Shown here one piece after another: positions 1-12,700 of a DNA stretch of 64,000 bases (the stretch's first letter is position 1; the number at the start of each line of letters is the position of its first letter). The stretch is from Smallanthus sonchifolius (taxonomy: Eukaryota; Streptophyta; Magnoliopsida; Asterales; Asteraceae). The notes below the pieces were generated by a model, which was given only the letters and a program-made list of their open reading frames with translations, did not search any database and had not been told where the DNA came from. Location of the stretch: the NCBI GenBank assembly GCA_023525975.1, contig CM042028.1, forward strand, positions 79,917,501-79,981,500. Direction: 5' to 3'. The position numbers and the translations under genes are program-made.

Positions 1-391
1 CGCCCAAAATAACAAAGTAGTAACCATTTCTTTGAATTGAGTATAAACTGATTAACAAAATCATAAGCAGAATTCATCCAATCTGCCAAATTGAGTATGA
101 ATTATGCCACTAAAATAAATTCCATACCCTAACCAGTGATGATTTTCCCAATAATTTCAGTTAACCTACTTTGTATTCAACTAATCTTATCGCAAATGCA
201 AAACTACATCATGAAGTTCATTTTTCAAAGTCAAAATTGCAATGTGTTGTGTAACAAACAAGAATAACGCAGGTGTTGTGTATCAATTGAAATGTTAAAA
301 TTAATTTCATCAAGTCAATATTAGGGCAAAATTCATGAGGTTCACACGAGCATAGCATAATTAAACCTAGGAAACAATAAAGACGAATTAC

Positions 392-565
392 CTGAATGAA
401 GAGTATGACGATTAAAGAATGAGATCAAATACTTTGAATTTATACGTAATTTCCATGGAAATTCAGATGACAAGCAATGGATTAGGAGCAGCACCGAAGC
501 AGGCGAGGGTTTTTTTTGTCTGATTGGGGATTGGATTCTGAACCCTAAAGCAGTAAGGATTTAAA
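392..565 (-). other. Possible 5' UTR exon of a gene lying left of the window
   Basis: Read on the minus strand this stretch begins with a pyrimidine-rich leader containing the AACCCT-type motif common in plant 5' UTRs. It ends with a CAG followed by GTAATT, which would make a good splice donor near position 391. No start codon with a long frame follows inside the window, so any coding exons would lie beyond position 1. This is an inference from base composition and one splice-like site. The rest of 1-592 shows nothing else I can name. Confidence 0.22.
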
Positions 566-592
566 TTAACTTGAAATAAGGTAGGACACAAA

Positions 593-664
593 TCCGTTGT
601 AGTCTAGTTGGTCAGGATATTCGGCTCTCACCCGAAAGACCCGGGTTCAAGTCCCGGCAACGGA
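593..664 (+). tRNA. tRNA-Glu (CTC anticodon)
   Basis: This 72-nt sequence folds as a cloverleaf. The acceptor arm TCCGTTG pairs with CAACGGA at the end. The anticodon stem TTCGG/CCGAA closes the 7-nt loop CTCTCAC, giving anticodon CTC at 627-629, and the T arm carries GGTTCAAGTCC. No intron is present and CCA is not encoded, as expected for a plant nuclear tRNA gene. A T-rich run follows at 669-674 and 688-692 and could serve as the RNA polymerase III terminator. Confidence 0.96.
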
Positions 665-944
665 AGAATTCTTTTTTGCGGGTGTTTCTTTTTAGATGTT
701 ACAGATTTGGTCTCATTGTTTAGTTAACTTTAATATGTTTGGTCTTTTTCACTAGCATACGTTTAAAAATCAACTAAACTCATATACGATCATTATTTTG
801 CCTCTTAAAAGAATATATATGCATACCCTCTACAGCTCACGTTCCAAAAAAATTGTAAAATGAATCAGAGTTCTAGTTCATTCTCCAAACCACGAAGCTA
901 AAGTATCATTGATCGTGGGGTATGAACCACAATCAGCCTCCAAT

Positions 945-1115
945 TTATGGCACAATCTTCCACTTATTCCAGAAGGGATTTGCGTGATGAGGTGGATTGG
1001 TGTTTGATGTTGAAGATGCTAAGAAACTCATAAAATCATCATCTTTCGGGTGCAAAATTGTGAATTTGGGTTCACCATAGTTCGCTAGAGAAGATCCCAT
1101 TAGTGGTTTGAGCAT
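945..1115 (-). CDS. Short unidentified ORF
   Basis: A 56-codon ATG frame (a second ATG at 1100 would give 51 codons) ends in a TAA at 945-947. Its predicted peptide ends in an Asn-Pro-Phe-Trp-Asn-Lys-Trp stretch and has a proline/asparagine-rich middle, less random than a typical chance ORF in AT-rich DNA. I do not recognise a family. No splice partner or promoter is apparent. It could equally be a relic or a chance frame. Confidence 0.22.
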   Translation of the reverse strand: MLKPLMGSSLANYGEPKFTILHPKDDDFMSFLASSTSNTNPPHHANPFWNKWKIVP

Positions 1116-1359
1116 GTGTACGTAGAGCAAGAACCATTTTACCCTTTTAGATAGGTTGATTTAATTACCTTTTTAGGGGGTTTTGATTTCTTGTGATGGT
1201 GTTGTGATGTATGGCAAAAACCTCAATTGCAATATTATGGTTCTTTAGGATTTTGTCAAAGAGATTAATAGTAGATTTCAAAGAAAAGGATTTAGATTTT
1301 ATTGTTATTGTCCTTTCTTGTTGCTATTGTAATTTGTTGTCATAAAAGCCAGAAACAAG

Positions 1360-1533
1360 TAGGGATGTTCAAGAACCGTTAAACGAACTACCTTAACCGA
1401 AGCAAGTCAGTCGGTTTGAGATCCAAACGGTTTGTTAGCAGTTTGGTATGTCGTTTTCCGAAATCGTAGTTAACGATCTTGCCCTTATTTTTTGTCAAAA
1501 CCGATCCAACCGATCACGCCCTAAACACCCTTA
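1360..1533. mobile_element. Possible short hAT-like MITE
   Basis: The left end reads TAGGGATGTTCAAG and the reverse complement of the right end reads TAAGGGTGTTTAGG, resembling hAT terminal inverted repeats. The flanking 8-mers (GAAACAAG and TAATAAAG) agree at only five of eight positions, so the target duplication is not secure. The interior has no coding capacity and is rich in AACCG/CGGTT words. Confidence 0.33.
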
Positions 1534-3014
1534 TAATAAAGTAGTTTGTCGTCTTAGTCTGGTTATCAGATGAATAATAATAATAACCATAATCATCATC
1601 GTGGTCGTCTCCATTTTATCAAAATCAAGACATGTTGAATATAATATAGGACGAAAATCATATTGATTGCCAAGAATTCTATCAAGATCATCTACGCTTT
1701 TAACAAAACCAAAGAGGTTTCTTTTTAACGATGTCAACCTTTAAACAACGAGATGATGAATGACATAAAATGGTGGGTGAGGCGCGGGGTGAAGAAGAAG
1801 TGGGTTGAGGTATATTATTGTTGTTTTTTTTTAAGTAAAGTGTAAAATAGTCATTTTATATTTATGTAACTGATTTTTAACATTTGTTAGTGAAAATAAC
1901 TACACTTGGTACGGTTTGATAAACAACAAGGACCAAATCTATAATTTTATGAAAGAAAAAACTAAACCCGCAATATGAATATACAATGAAGAAAATTCGT
2001 GTAATTAACTTATATAAAATATAGAAATAGAAATTGTATAAGCTGATTGAAGTGTTTTGTGCTTTTGTATTACTACACATAATCACATAGGTGTGCATAC
2101 CTAAATCCGTCAATGTAACTAAAAGCAAACTTATGTAACAAATAACATGTTGACATATCAATATTTTAAGTACATTGTTTTTTAACCGCAACGGTATATT
2201 GTCAAAATTTGCACAATACAACTGTATTATGGCACATGATAATTTAATTCAATTAATTCACGAGGTTAATGTAAGGTCTTCCATGCTTTTCAAAATGGCG
2301 GCATATTGTTTTTTAACAGCAACGACATATTGTTAGGTGGTTTATCCTATACTCATATATTTTTTAACTAGATTATTAAAAGAATACAATTGATAATACA
2401 CATATATACTTCTTAATACTGGTACATTAAAATTTAATGTTTCAAGACTGGTTCAAGAAATAAATCACATTTTGTAGCTAAAATTAAATATTCACAAGTG
2501 TTTGGATTCGTGTTTTCAAAGTGATTATTGTGAGTTTAGAAACATGATTTAGAATCAAACAAAGTTGTAAATTAATAGATATGGACAATAATCAATTTTC
2601 TTACAAAACTATAAAGTTACTACGCTCTTTTTAAATTCATTTCGGTGCATAGAAAAATAAAGAAAAATGAAGATTGAATAAAAATTAATTGATGAAATTA
2701 CGAGAATAATTTTAGAAATCAAATGGATTGATTGTAAGGAGGACATAGATGCGAAAAAACCAAAAATTGGGTACACATAAAAATGACACATAACATATTA
2801 GTTAGTAATTTATTAAAATAAGGATTAAAAAATCATAATTCTTTAATACAAAAATATATATATGCATGTAAGTAAACATTACTAAGATAAAAGAATGGAC
2901 ACATGTGAAAATCAAAACATAAATACGATAGTAGATTAGAGGCGAAATGTTTTAAAATAAGTTATTTTGGAAAGCAGGTTATAAAATAAATAATTAGTGT
3001 ATGAACTACTCATA
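1534..3014. other. AT-rich intergenic DNA, no gene seen
   Basis: I see no supported gene. Short frames at 1877-2221 and 2609-2791 (minus) look like chance ORFs in AT-rich sequence. A segment near 2186-2235 is an inverted relative of the ACAATAC-rich repeat at 5968-6092, so at least part of this stretch is repeat-derived. Confidence 0.5.
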
Positions 3015-5822
3015 AATTACTAGGTCACTAACCAAACCAAACCAAACCAAACGTACCCAGTATAAACCCACACATAGCTAACGCTATTAGTAGGGTCTGG
3101 GGAGGGTGTGATGAGGGCAAACCTTACCCCTATCCCAAGGGATAGAGAGGCTGCTCCCGTTTAGACCTCCGGCTCCATGGGAAAGAAAAATATAAAAATA
3201 TAAATAAAATTAATGAGTAATAAAGTAAAATAAATCTAACAGTAATCTAACAATTAGTAGTGTATGACTAGAGTATATTAGTCACAAGAAACACAACACA
3301 CCTACAAGAAACAAGACATACGCAAAATCTTTGCTAAACAACTCTACTCTCCCACACAACGGGTCACTCATCCTAAAACCCTAATACGACGTCTCCATGA
3401 AATCCTATCATTGATCATGTCCTCTGAGAGGTGTAAATCTAGCAAATCAAGCCTAATCCTCTCATCCCACGTTAATTTCGGTCTCCCCCTGCTCCTTTTC
3501 CCCTCTACAACGAGAGTTTCCACCGTTCTCACTGGATCTGTGCTCTGTCTCCTCTTGACATGTCCAAAGCATCTCAATCTTCCTTCTCTTATCTTATCTG
3601 AGATACATGTGACTCCCAATCTCTTCCGAACAACTTCATTTCTTATTCGGTCCTTTCTTGTGTGTCCACACATCCACCTCAACATCCTCATCTCAGCTAC
3701 ATCCATTTTTCGAGCTTGTGTCTTCTTGATGGCCCAACAATCGGTTCCATATAGCATCGCTGGGCGAACTGCTACCCTATAAAATTTACCCTTTAACCCT
3801 ATTGGGAACCTCTTGTCGCACAAAACACCTGAGGCCGCTCTCCATTTACACCAACCAGCCTGCACCCGATGGACTACATCATTGTCGATGTCTCCGTTAC
3901 TCTGGATGACAGATCCTAGATACTTGAACTTCAGTGTCTTAGGGACAACCCCACCTTCAATAGAAATCTGGGTCTCCTCGTCGACGTTTGCACCACCAAA
4001 GTTGCAGTGAAGGTACTCGGTTTTAGATCGGCTTATCTTCAAACCTTTGTGCTCTAAGACTGTTCTCCATTCCTCTAGTCTGTTGTTCAATGTCTCTTTA
4101 CTTTCTGCAATCAACACGATATCATCAGCAAAAAGCATGCACCATGGAATTGCATCTTGAATCGACTTTGACAACTCATCCAAAACTACTGCAAAGAGAA
4201 AGGGGCTTAGTGTCGACCCCTGGTGAACTCCCACTTCCACCGGAAAAAAAGTCTGTATCCCCCACGGGTGCTCGGACGCATGTCTTAGCCTCATGATACA
4301 TATCCCTAATTGCCTCAATATATTTACTAGGGATCCCTCTTCCCTCCAGACTTTCCCAGATCAATCTTCTAGGCACACTATCGTACGCCTTTTCAAGATC
4401 GATGAACACCATATGTAAATCATGTTTCTTCTCTCTGTACTTTTCCATTAATCTTCTTAAAATGTGTATCGCCTCCGTAGTGGACCGGCCTGGCATGAAC
4501 CCAAATTGGTTTGCTGTAACCTGGGTTTGTCGTCTAATCCTTGTATCTATAACTCTTTCCCATAATTTCATTGTATGACATAGGAGCTTAATCCCCCTGT
4601 AGTTAGCACAACATTGAGCATCTCCTTTGTTTTTATATAGGGGTACTAAGACACTACGCCTCCACTGATCTGGCATCTTTCCGGTTTTGAAGATATTGTT
4701 GAACAGTTTTGTCAACCACTGAACGCCTTCTTCTCCCATACACTTCCACGCTTCAATGGGTATGTTGTCTGGACTGACTGCCTTAGCTCTTCCCATCTTC
4801 TTAAGAGCACTCCTCACTTCTTCCTGTGTGATATTTCGACAATAACAATTATTTCGTTGACTGGATTGAGTATTGGGATTCTCCGTTATGGCTAGACTTG
4901 GTCTACAACTGTTGAAAAGGGTGTAGAAATAGTTTTGCCATCTCAGCTTGATGTCTCGTCCCTTTACCAAAACTCTTCCATCATCTTCCTTGATAAACTT
5001 CACGACCCCAAGATTTTGTCTCCTACGCTCCCTATTTTTGGCAATCTTAAACATATGATGCTCCCTTTCCTTGGTGTCTAGTTTTCTATACATTGTTTCA
5101 TAGGCAAAATTCTTTGCCTCACTCACTGCCTTTTTAGCTTCCCTCTTTGCCTGTCTATAGTTCTCCCGTAGTGTCATTATCTCCTCTCCATTACTGCACT
5201 GCAACATCTCTTTAAAGCGTTGTTGCTTGTCCGTTATCTTGCTCCGCACCTCCTCATTCCACCACCAAGACTCCTGATGTCCTCTTGTTGCTCCCAATGT
5301 GACTCCGAGGGTTTCCTTTGCTGCTTGCGTAACAGTGGTTGCCATAGCTACCCACATCTGGTTTGTGTCGCCATCCTTAGTATTTGTGTTCATCGCCATG
5401 ACTTTATCTTTAAACAAATTGATGTTTTCGTCCTTCAAATTCCCCCATCTGATCCTTGGTTTATTTTTTCTTCTCCTCTCCGCCACCCTTTTTCTCAAGG
5501 TAAAATCGGCCACCAACAGACGATGTTGGGTCGCTACTGACTCTCCTGGAATTACCTTGCAATCCTTCCACCAATTGCGATCCCCTTGTCTCATCAGGAA
5601 ATAGTCGATCTGCGTGTTGCGCCCCCCGCTACTAAAAGTAATCAAATGTGATTCCCTCTTTATAAAGAACGTGTTTATAATACCAAGATCATGCGCAATC
5701 GCAAAGTCAAGAAGCTCCCTACCATTATCGTTTCTAACACCATAACCAAAACCTCCATGAACCATCGGAAAACCATCACTCTCCTTACCAACGTGACCAT
5801 TAAGATAATTACTAGGTCACTA
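3015..5822 (-). mobile_element. 5'-truncated RTE-clade LINE with 16-bp target site duplication
   Basis: The 16-bp direct repeat AATTACTAGGTCACTA at 3015-3030 and 5807-5822 brackets an insertion at 3031-5806. Read on the minus strand, the insertion starts inside the endonuclease domain and continues through reverse transcriptase. It ends in four TTGGT units (3031-3050 on the plus strand) rather than poly(A). Short tandem-repeat tails instead of poly(A) are typical of RTE-clade LINEs, and the protein resembles the RTE-derived ORFs often labelled 'craniofacial development protein 2-like' in plants. The 5' truncation abutting a perfect duplication is the usual product of incomplete target-primed reverse transcription. 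Confidence 0.93.
3368..5765 (-). pseudogene. RTE LINE endonuclease-reverse transcriptase, truncated and frameshifted
   Basis: The minus-strand frame from 5765 begins within an APE-type endonuclease (residues Asp-Tyr-Phe-Leu-Met near the conserved Asp, about residues 50-58). It then enters reverse transcriptase, with FIDLEKAYDSV and, in the second frame, LFADDIVLI carrying the catalytic Ala-Asp-Asp. The C-terminal part (CW..., W..CGH..) matches the RTE tail region. The frame shifts at a run of seven A/T bases (plus strand 4244-4250): the first frame runs on to 4176 and the second carries the catalytic half down to 3368. With the N-terminal endonuclease missing, the copy cannot be autonomous. 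All domain calls rest on recognised motifs. Confidence 0.9.
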
Positions 5823-5967
5823 TAAGATAATAATTTCTCTAGAAGCCAATATTACTAATTTATGGAAATACCATGTGATAAATTATATTGAACTAAGATT
5901 AGGTTTTTAAGAGTGAACATCTAATCGTACACCCTCGTATGCTATTTGTACATCCCAGATTTTTTTA

Positions 5968-6092
5968 CATAATACGGTTGAATTGTGCAAATTTTGACAC
6001 AATACGGCCATATTGTACTTTTTTTTTACATAATACGGAACACAATATGGCCGTATTGTGCGTTTTTTTGACACAATACAACCGTATTGTGA
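5968..6092. repeat. Cluster of three near-palindromic 20-mers
   Basis: Three 20-bp near-palindromes of the form CACAATA-YGGCCR-TATTGTG occur at 5998-6017, 6041-6060 and 6073-6092, separated by T-rich spacers. The middle one, CACAATATGGCCGTATTGTG, has one mismatched pair. A related inverted segment lies near 2186-2235, so this belongs to a dispersed repeat. No coding function is visible. Confidence 0.6.
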
Positions 6093-6163
6093 AACACGGA
6101 TGCGACTGATTTGACATGTCTGCACAATTTTTCAGCTTGACTTTCGCCTATACGACCCTAACA

Positions 6164-6182
6164 CCTATACGAGTCGTATAGG
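6164..6182. repeat. 19-bp palindrome CCTATACGAGTCGTATAGG
   Basis: The sequence has 9-bp perfect arms around one central base. A further half-copy (CGCCTATACGA) lies just upstream near 6147. It sits in the same repeat-rich stretch as the 20-mer palindromes and just upstream of a hAT MITE. No function can be assigned. Confidence 0.6.
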
Positions 6183-6231
6183 CGTAATGGATGTGGTGTA
6201 CGCATAAGAGGCCCTTTTTAAGAATGGAGAG

Positions 6232-6420
6232 TAGAGGTGCACAAAAAAAAGGGAACTAGAACCGCCTAAATACCCTGAACCGGAACCGGTTCTTGAATAC
6301 CCGGAACCGGGTACATAGGGTATGATTTTTTAACCAAGAACCGGACCCAAAACCGGTTCCTTCTAATACCCGGTTTTCTAGAACCGATCATACCCGGAAT
6401 ACCCGAAATATGCACCTCTA
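6232..6420. mobile_element. 189-bp non-autonomous hAT MITE
   Basis: Terminal inverted repeats TAGAGGTGCA (6232) and TGCACCTCTA (ending 6420) are perfect over 10 bp. The flanking 8-mers ATGGAGAG (6224-6231) and ATGGGTAG (6421-6428) match at six of eight positions, as expected for an aged hAT target duplication. The interior is a run of CCGGTTCC/GGAACCGG words with no coding capacity. It lies about 340 bp upstream of the start codon of the PHD/CCCH gene, so it may sit in that gene's promoter region. Confidence 0.65.
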
Positions 6421-6758
6421 ATGGGTAGTACTTTAAAAAAGCAAAAAAATGTCCACGTGTTGCCATTACCGGAAATAATTCCCGGAGCAGTGATCGACGT
6501 TCTATCTAGTCAGATAAATTCGTATCGCCGATAGGTAAAACCCGCCCTGCTCAACACAGTCACAATTAACACCAATCACTTTCTTTCTGAGGTTTCGTAA
6601 ATCTCCTAAAGACCTACTAATCACGTACTTCCCGATTTCATTTCCATGTATCCACTCAACAACATCGTCACTACGCGATTTGAAGTTCTAGGGTTTTTTC
6701 ATTCATTTTAATTATCAACCGATGAACTGATTTTACCTTAGGACCTTTAATTTATGTG

Positions 6759-9700
6759 ATGGAGCTTCGAAATTCGGTAGTTGAGAGTCCAAGCCTTGAC
6801 CTGAGTCAACCGATTCAGAAAATCGACGGCGATGCGCTGAGGATTGTCGCAGCACAGACGGCTGTTGTGGCAGATGGTGGCGGTGGAGGAGTGAAGGTGG
6901 AGGTAGGTAATGCCGGTGGAGGAGGTGAAGTGGTGAAACGGAAGCGAGGGCGGCCGCCGAAGGCTCAATCGAACCTACAGTCTGCTAAGAAGAGTAAAGA
7001 AGAAGATGAAGAGGAGGATGTGTGTTTTATCTGCTTCGACGGTGGGAGTCTCGTGCTTTGCGATCGCCGGTCTGTTTTGATTCTCTTGCTTGATCCATGG
7101 GATAACTGTTGTGTTACATTTAGGGCATTTGATAGAAAAATGTGCATGTGATTAGCACTTTCATTCAAAGTAATTAGTTTTTGTCTATTGATGAGAATAT
7201 GTGGTGTAAGACAAACTGACAAAGTGACAAACTATATACTTTTTGGGCTGATGAACTAGTGAATTATGTTTTATTTTTGGGTGTAGGGGCTGTCCAAAGG
7301 CATACCATCCTTATTGTATCAAGCGGGATGAAGCATTTTTCCAATCAAAAGCTAAATGGAATTGCGGTAATGCTTTTTGATTCGCTTAATGATTCATGGT
7401 GTTGCTCTGTTAGACATGTTATATCTCTCAATATTTACTATTTGAAATAATATTGTATGTCCAAAAGTTAACTTTCTAACATATTTATAAACTAGTAAAT
7501 TGCAATAATTAATAATATATTGGTGTTTATATGGATTTCAGGTTGGCATATTTGTAGCATGTGCGAGAAGGCAGCACACCATATGTGCTATACTTGTACT
7601 CATTCATTGTGCAAAGGGTGCATTAGAAATTCTGACTACGTGTGCGTGAGAGGTGATAAAGGTTTTTGTACAGTTTGCATGAAAACAATCATGCTGATTG
7701 AAAATAGCGGAGATGCAACGGTACGCAAAATCATAGTTCCTAATGTACTCTTTATATTTGACTTGATTAGTTTTGTAGACCATACTTCTTTTGGTCGGCC
7801 AGGCAAGGCCTTTCTACAATTTTCACATGGTCAGGTTATAACACTATAGCTGGGAACTTGATATTTATGCTACATTGCTACCAAAGGTTACAATTAGAGT
7901 AATTGTGAAATGTTAATGTGCTACAAAAGAATGTTATCTTATTTGGAGTGATTACAGCTTTTGCTAGAGGTTTCAGTGGGTCAGATTTTGACCAGATCGG
8001 TTAATGGTCTGATCTGATTCATGACCTAACCAAATGCATCATGATCTGTCCCATTAGCTAGTAAATTATAATCTGATCTATGACCCAGCTAATCTGAATA
8101 GATGGATCATGTCATAGATCGACTCTTTTATTTTGATTTTTTTAATAACTTCTCAGGCCGCCAACCCTTCAAATCCACCATCGTCTCTCCAAACACCACA
8201 GCCCCCTCCCAAAACTTTCCTCGTCTCTTTGTAATAAAATGGTTTCTGTTTATTTGTTATATATTATAATTTTTTATTTTTATAGACACTTTAACAGTTT
8301 CTCTATAAACATTGTCATGCTTAAAACTTCTTTTCGACTTTTCGTGGAACAGGTCATATTTTAGAAAGTTTGTGTTAAAAGTTTGTCGTCATGAAAACAT
8401 CCATATCGTCATGATTCTGGCATCATAAAATCAATCAAACCTTGCATACAAAATCTAACGTTGCAAAAAAAGTTACGCTTTAAAGAATTATCTGCGAATA
8501 TTATCATACTCATCAGTAAAATAGGAGTTTGATATCATGAAAACAGAACAATAAACATATTTTTTTTTCTTTTTTAACTAGATCAACCTAGATGGATGAT
8601 GGATCAATCCGTGATCTACCTAAATTGTCAAGCTATTGGGTCACATATTGGATCAATGGATCAAGTTTTTGACCTGTTGAATCACATAAATGGGTTGAAT
8701 GGGACCTAGGTCAAGACTCGACCCATTTACAAGGCCTATCATCTGTAGCTTGTTTGCTGTTGTAAACTGGACTCTTGTTTAAACGCCAAGATTATTCTCG
8801 TTAAAGTTAGTCATTATATAATTCTTATATTTCTCATCTGGAAATTTTCCAGGGACAAGTTGATTTTGATGACAAGACTAGTTGGGAGTATCTCTTCAAG
8901 GTATATTGGGTCTACTTAAAAGGAAAGTTATCTCTAACCCTTGATGAGCTTACTCAAGCTAAGAATCCATGGAAAATATCCAGTACATTAGCTTCCATTG
9001 AACCAACTGTTTCACATATCAGTGCCAGTGGTCGAAGAAGTATTACAGCTGAGTTATCTAATCTCGAGGCTAATGAATCCAAAAGAAGAAAGACACATGA
9101 GCAAGAGAATGGGCTCCTTAAGGAAAGCCCGCCTATGGATGGGCCCAAAGAATGGGCAAGCAAAGAGTTACTAGATTTTGTTGCACACATGAAGAATGGC
9201 GATATATCTGTTTTATCTAAGTTTGATGTTCAGGCACTTTTGCTAGAGTACATAAAAAGAAATAATCTCCGGGACCCACGTAAGAAAACTCAAATCATAT
9301 GTGATTTGAGGCTAATGAATCTCTTTGGTAAACCACGTGTTGGACATATTGAAATGTTGAAGCTTCTGGAATTCCATTTTTTTGTTAAAGAGGATCCACA
9401 GAAGGAAACAACAAACAGTACTGCAAAACAGGACACTGATGGCAAAACTGAAAATATGGTGGTGGTTGGTAACAAAGAACGTAGAAATCACAGAAAGGGT
9501 GAAAAACGGATAATACATAATAAATTGGATGAATATGCTGCAATTGATGTGCATAACATGAATTTGATATATTTAAGGCGTAATTTGATGGAAAGTCTTA
9601 TTGATAATGAAAAGTTTCATGAAAAAGTAGCTGGGTCGATTGTGCAAATAAGAATATCAGGCAGTGATCAAAAGGATGATATGTACAGGCTTGTACAAGT

Positions 9701-12700
9701 AGTAGGTAATGAAGTTTTACTACCATTTTCTAGAATCATTATATGAGGTGCGATTTTAATTTACGATTGTAGTTTACAGGTACGACTAAGGTGGATGAAC
9801 CGTATAAAATTGGTGATAAATCAGTGGATATTATGCTTGAAGTATTGAATTTAGACAAGAAGGAGACGGTATCGATTGATACGATTTCAAACCAGGAGTT
9901 ATCTGAGGTGACTAATCAGTTTTATAAAAACTTTTAAACAATTGCTCATTTCTTATTATACTGTGTAAATGTTCCATCATTATAAAGGGATAATTAACAG
10001 GCCTTTTACTTTTCAGGATGAATGCAGACGTCTGAGAGAGAGTATAAGATGTGGGCTTGTGAGATGTTTTACTGTAGTAAGCGCGCATGTCAATTTTATT
10101 ATGAAATTTAAAGCCTTTGCATTTTCTCATGGCAAGTTTTGTGCTTGATCTAGGGTGAGATACAAGAAAAGGCAATGGCCCTGCAGCCAGTGCTACTTGA
10201 TGATGTGAGTTATTTGGTCTCAAGATATAGTGCTTGAATATGAGATTTCATAGGCTTGTTTATCACTTATGTATGGTAGAATCTGCTAGTTACTGTGTTT
10301 CATTTTGCCATTTAGATTGCTGATAAACTATAGTGGTGGCAATATGACGGGTTGGTTAAAGGGTCTAAACGAGTCATCTTTTTTAGTATGGGTAGAAACT
10401 AGAAACAGGACGGGTTGAAACGAAAACACTTTTTTGTTCATTTCTTTTGTAAATTCTTTATAATTAATTAATGGCTTAACTATGCTCGCAAAAACAATAT
10501 CATAACAATAATAATTTACATGTTGATGTTCTCATTCACTTCTCTACCTTTAGAACCTCAATTATAATTTGCTTGTGTCACCATCTTCACCCAGATTATA
10601 AGGCAGTTGGTGAAGTTGGGGTGCATAGTAACATTGCATAAAGAAGGAATTTTTGTTGTAAATTGTAATATTGAGGTTCTAATGGTTGAGACGTGAATGA
10701 AAAGTTGAGAACATGTACATGTGAATTGAGGAAAATATTTTTTACTTTTATAGGAAACCCAAACCCTATTATACGAGTGGGAATAGTGGGTACATTTGTA
10801 ATAGTTATTAGGAAAATGAAATTGTTTGTAGTTCTGAGGATTTTAAATGAAACTGTTGTTTATTATTTTAATCCAGTTCAAATGCTTAATTTGTTATAGT
10901 TTTAGTTCAAATAAATTATTTAAATGATTCGGTTTAAAAGTATTTTTAATCCCACGTTTGAGATAAAGCAAAAAACAAACTGACACATTCATTAAATAAA
11001 TAGGTTGAAATTGCCACCTCTAATAAATTATGTAGTTTCTTTACTGCTTTGATTAATTGATTTTCCATCACTTGTATAATATAGAGAATGGAAACCGAGG
11101 TGTTTCGTCTCAACCAACTTCGTGATCGAGCAAGTGAAAAGGGGCAGAAAAAAAGATATCCTCTGACAAAAAATATTTTTTATTTCCTTTCATACTTGAT
11201 TACTCACCCGAGTTTTATATCTTTATGTTCCTTGACAAATTCCACTGTTAGAGAATGTGTGAAGAAACTCAAACTTTTGAAGACACCAGAGGAGCGTGAA
11301 CGCAGGTTACGGGAAATTCCCGAGGTCCATTCTGATCCAAAAATGAATCCTGATTATGAATCTGATGACACAGAGGAGTATTTTAACAACGAACATGGTT
11401 TGTTTTCTTTTCTGTTTTTGTAATGTCACATACATTTGACTTTTGTTGACCAACAGTATCTTGAAACTCCCCAGGAGAACATCAAAAGCCGAAGTTTCCT
11501 TGGCTCAGTGGCAAAAATAGAATCTCTCCTAAAAGAACAGCAGACTGTTTAAGTGATCAACCCAAAGAGTCAGGTGTGACAACTGTCGATGAGGATTCTA
11601 GTAAATTAAACACTGGAAAAGATGTCATTCAATTAAGTGGCGTCGATGAGGATTCTAGCAAATTAAACACTGGAAAAGATGTCATTCAATTAAGTGGCTC
11701 AGTGAAACCACAAAGCAAGGTTGATTGCAACAGTTTATCCGTCTCAATATGCAAGCAGGAAGCTGTTGTGAGCTCATCGTTATCCAACATTGCATCAGAA
11801 TCAAGGACACCTTCATCTCTCTCCATGATGAACAATCAATCTGTTGATGATGATAGGTGGCATTACCGAGACCTGAGTGGAAATGTTCAAGGCCCATTTT
11901 CGGTGGCCCAGCTGCAGAAATGGAGTACAAGTGGATACTTTCCAGCTGATATGAGAATATGGGTGTGCCAAGAATCCGATTCGTTACTTTTGAACATCGT
12001 TTTGCAGGAACACTTTCACCATGATCATGGTCAATGGCCTGTGAATGCAGTTTGCAACACCAAAGTTGACAATCAAGTTGAGAGTGTTACTGTTTGCAGT
12101 GAAATTCCATCATCCACCATTCCCGCAACTTCATGTTCTTTAAATAAGTCTGTTAATGTTGAGAAGATGCCTGATAATTTGAATCATGATACCCCAAGTG
12201 TTGTTTCTTTGACCAAGTCAAACGAGCCAACCGAAAATTTTGGTACACAAATCATGCCTGATATCAATCAGCATGCTTTTTCAACTTTTACTGTAGCAGA
12301 TGCAGCCCTTGTGGATTTACCAAACCCGTTACTGAAAAAGGAAAACCATGAAAGCGAGAAAATACAAGATTCTGAAGACAAGGAACCGTCAAAACTTTTG
12401 GTTCAAGAATCAGGGAACCTGCCTAGCTGGAGTACGACTTTGAGTCTAGTAACTGGTGGGACCCGGATTCCTGAAACAGGTGATGGATGGGGTAGATACC
12501 CTCCTGCTGTAGATCATCAAGTTGCTACTACAAACTCTAGTATGGATCAAATTACAAATTTGACATCATGGCATGAAGTTGGTGAAACAATTGAGTTTAG
12601 CACATTGGCTGAGGAATCTGTTTCAGATCTTTTGGCTGAAGTTGATGCAATGGAGTCCCGAAACGGTGTTCCGTCACCTACTTCTAGAAGGAATAGTTTT

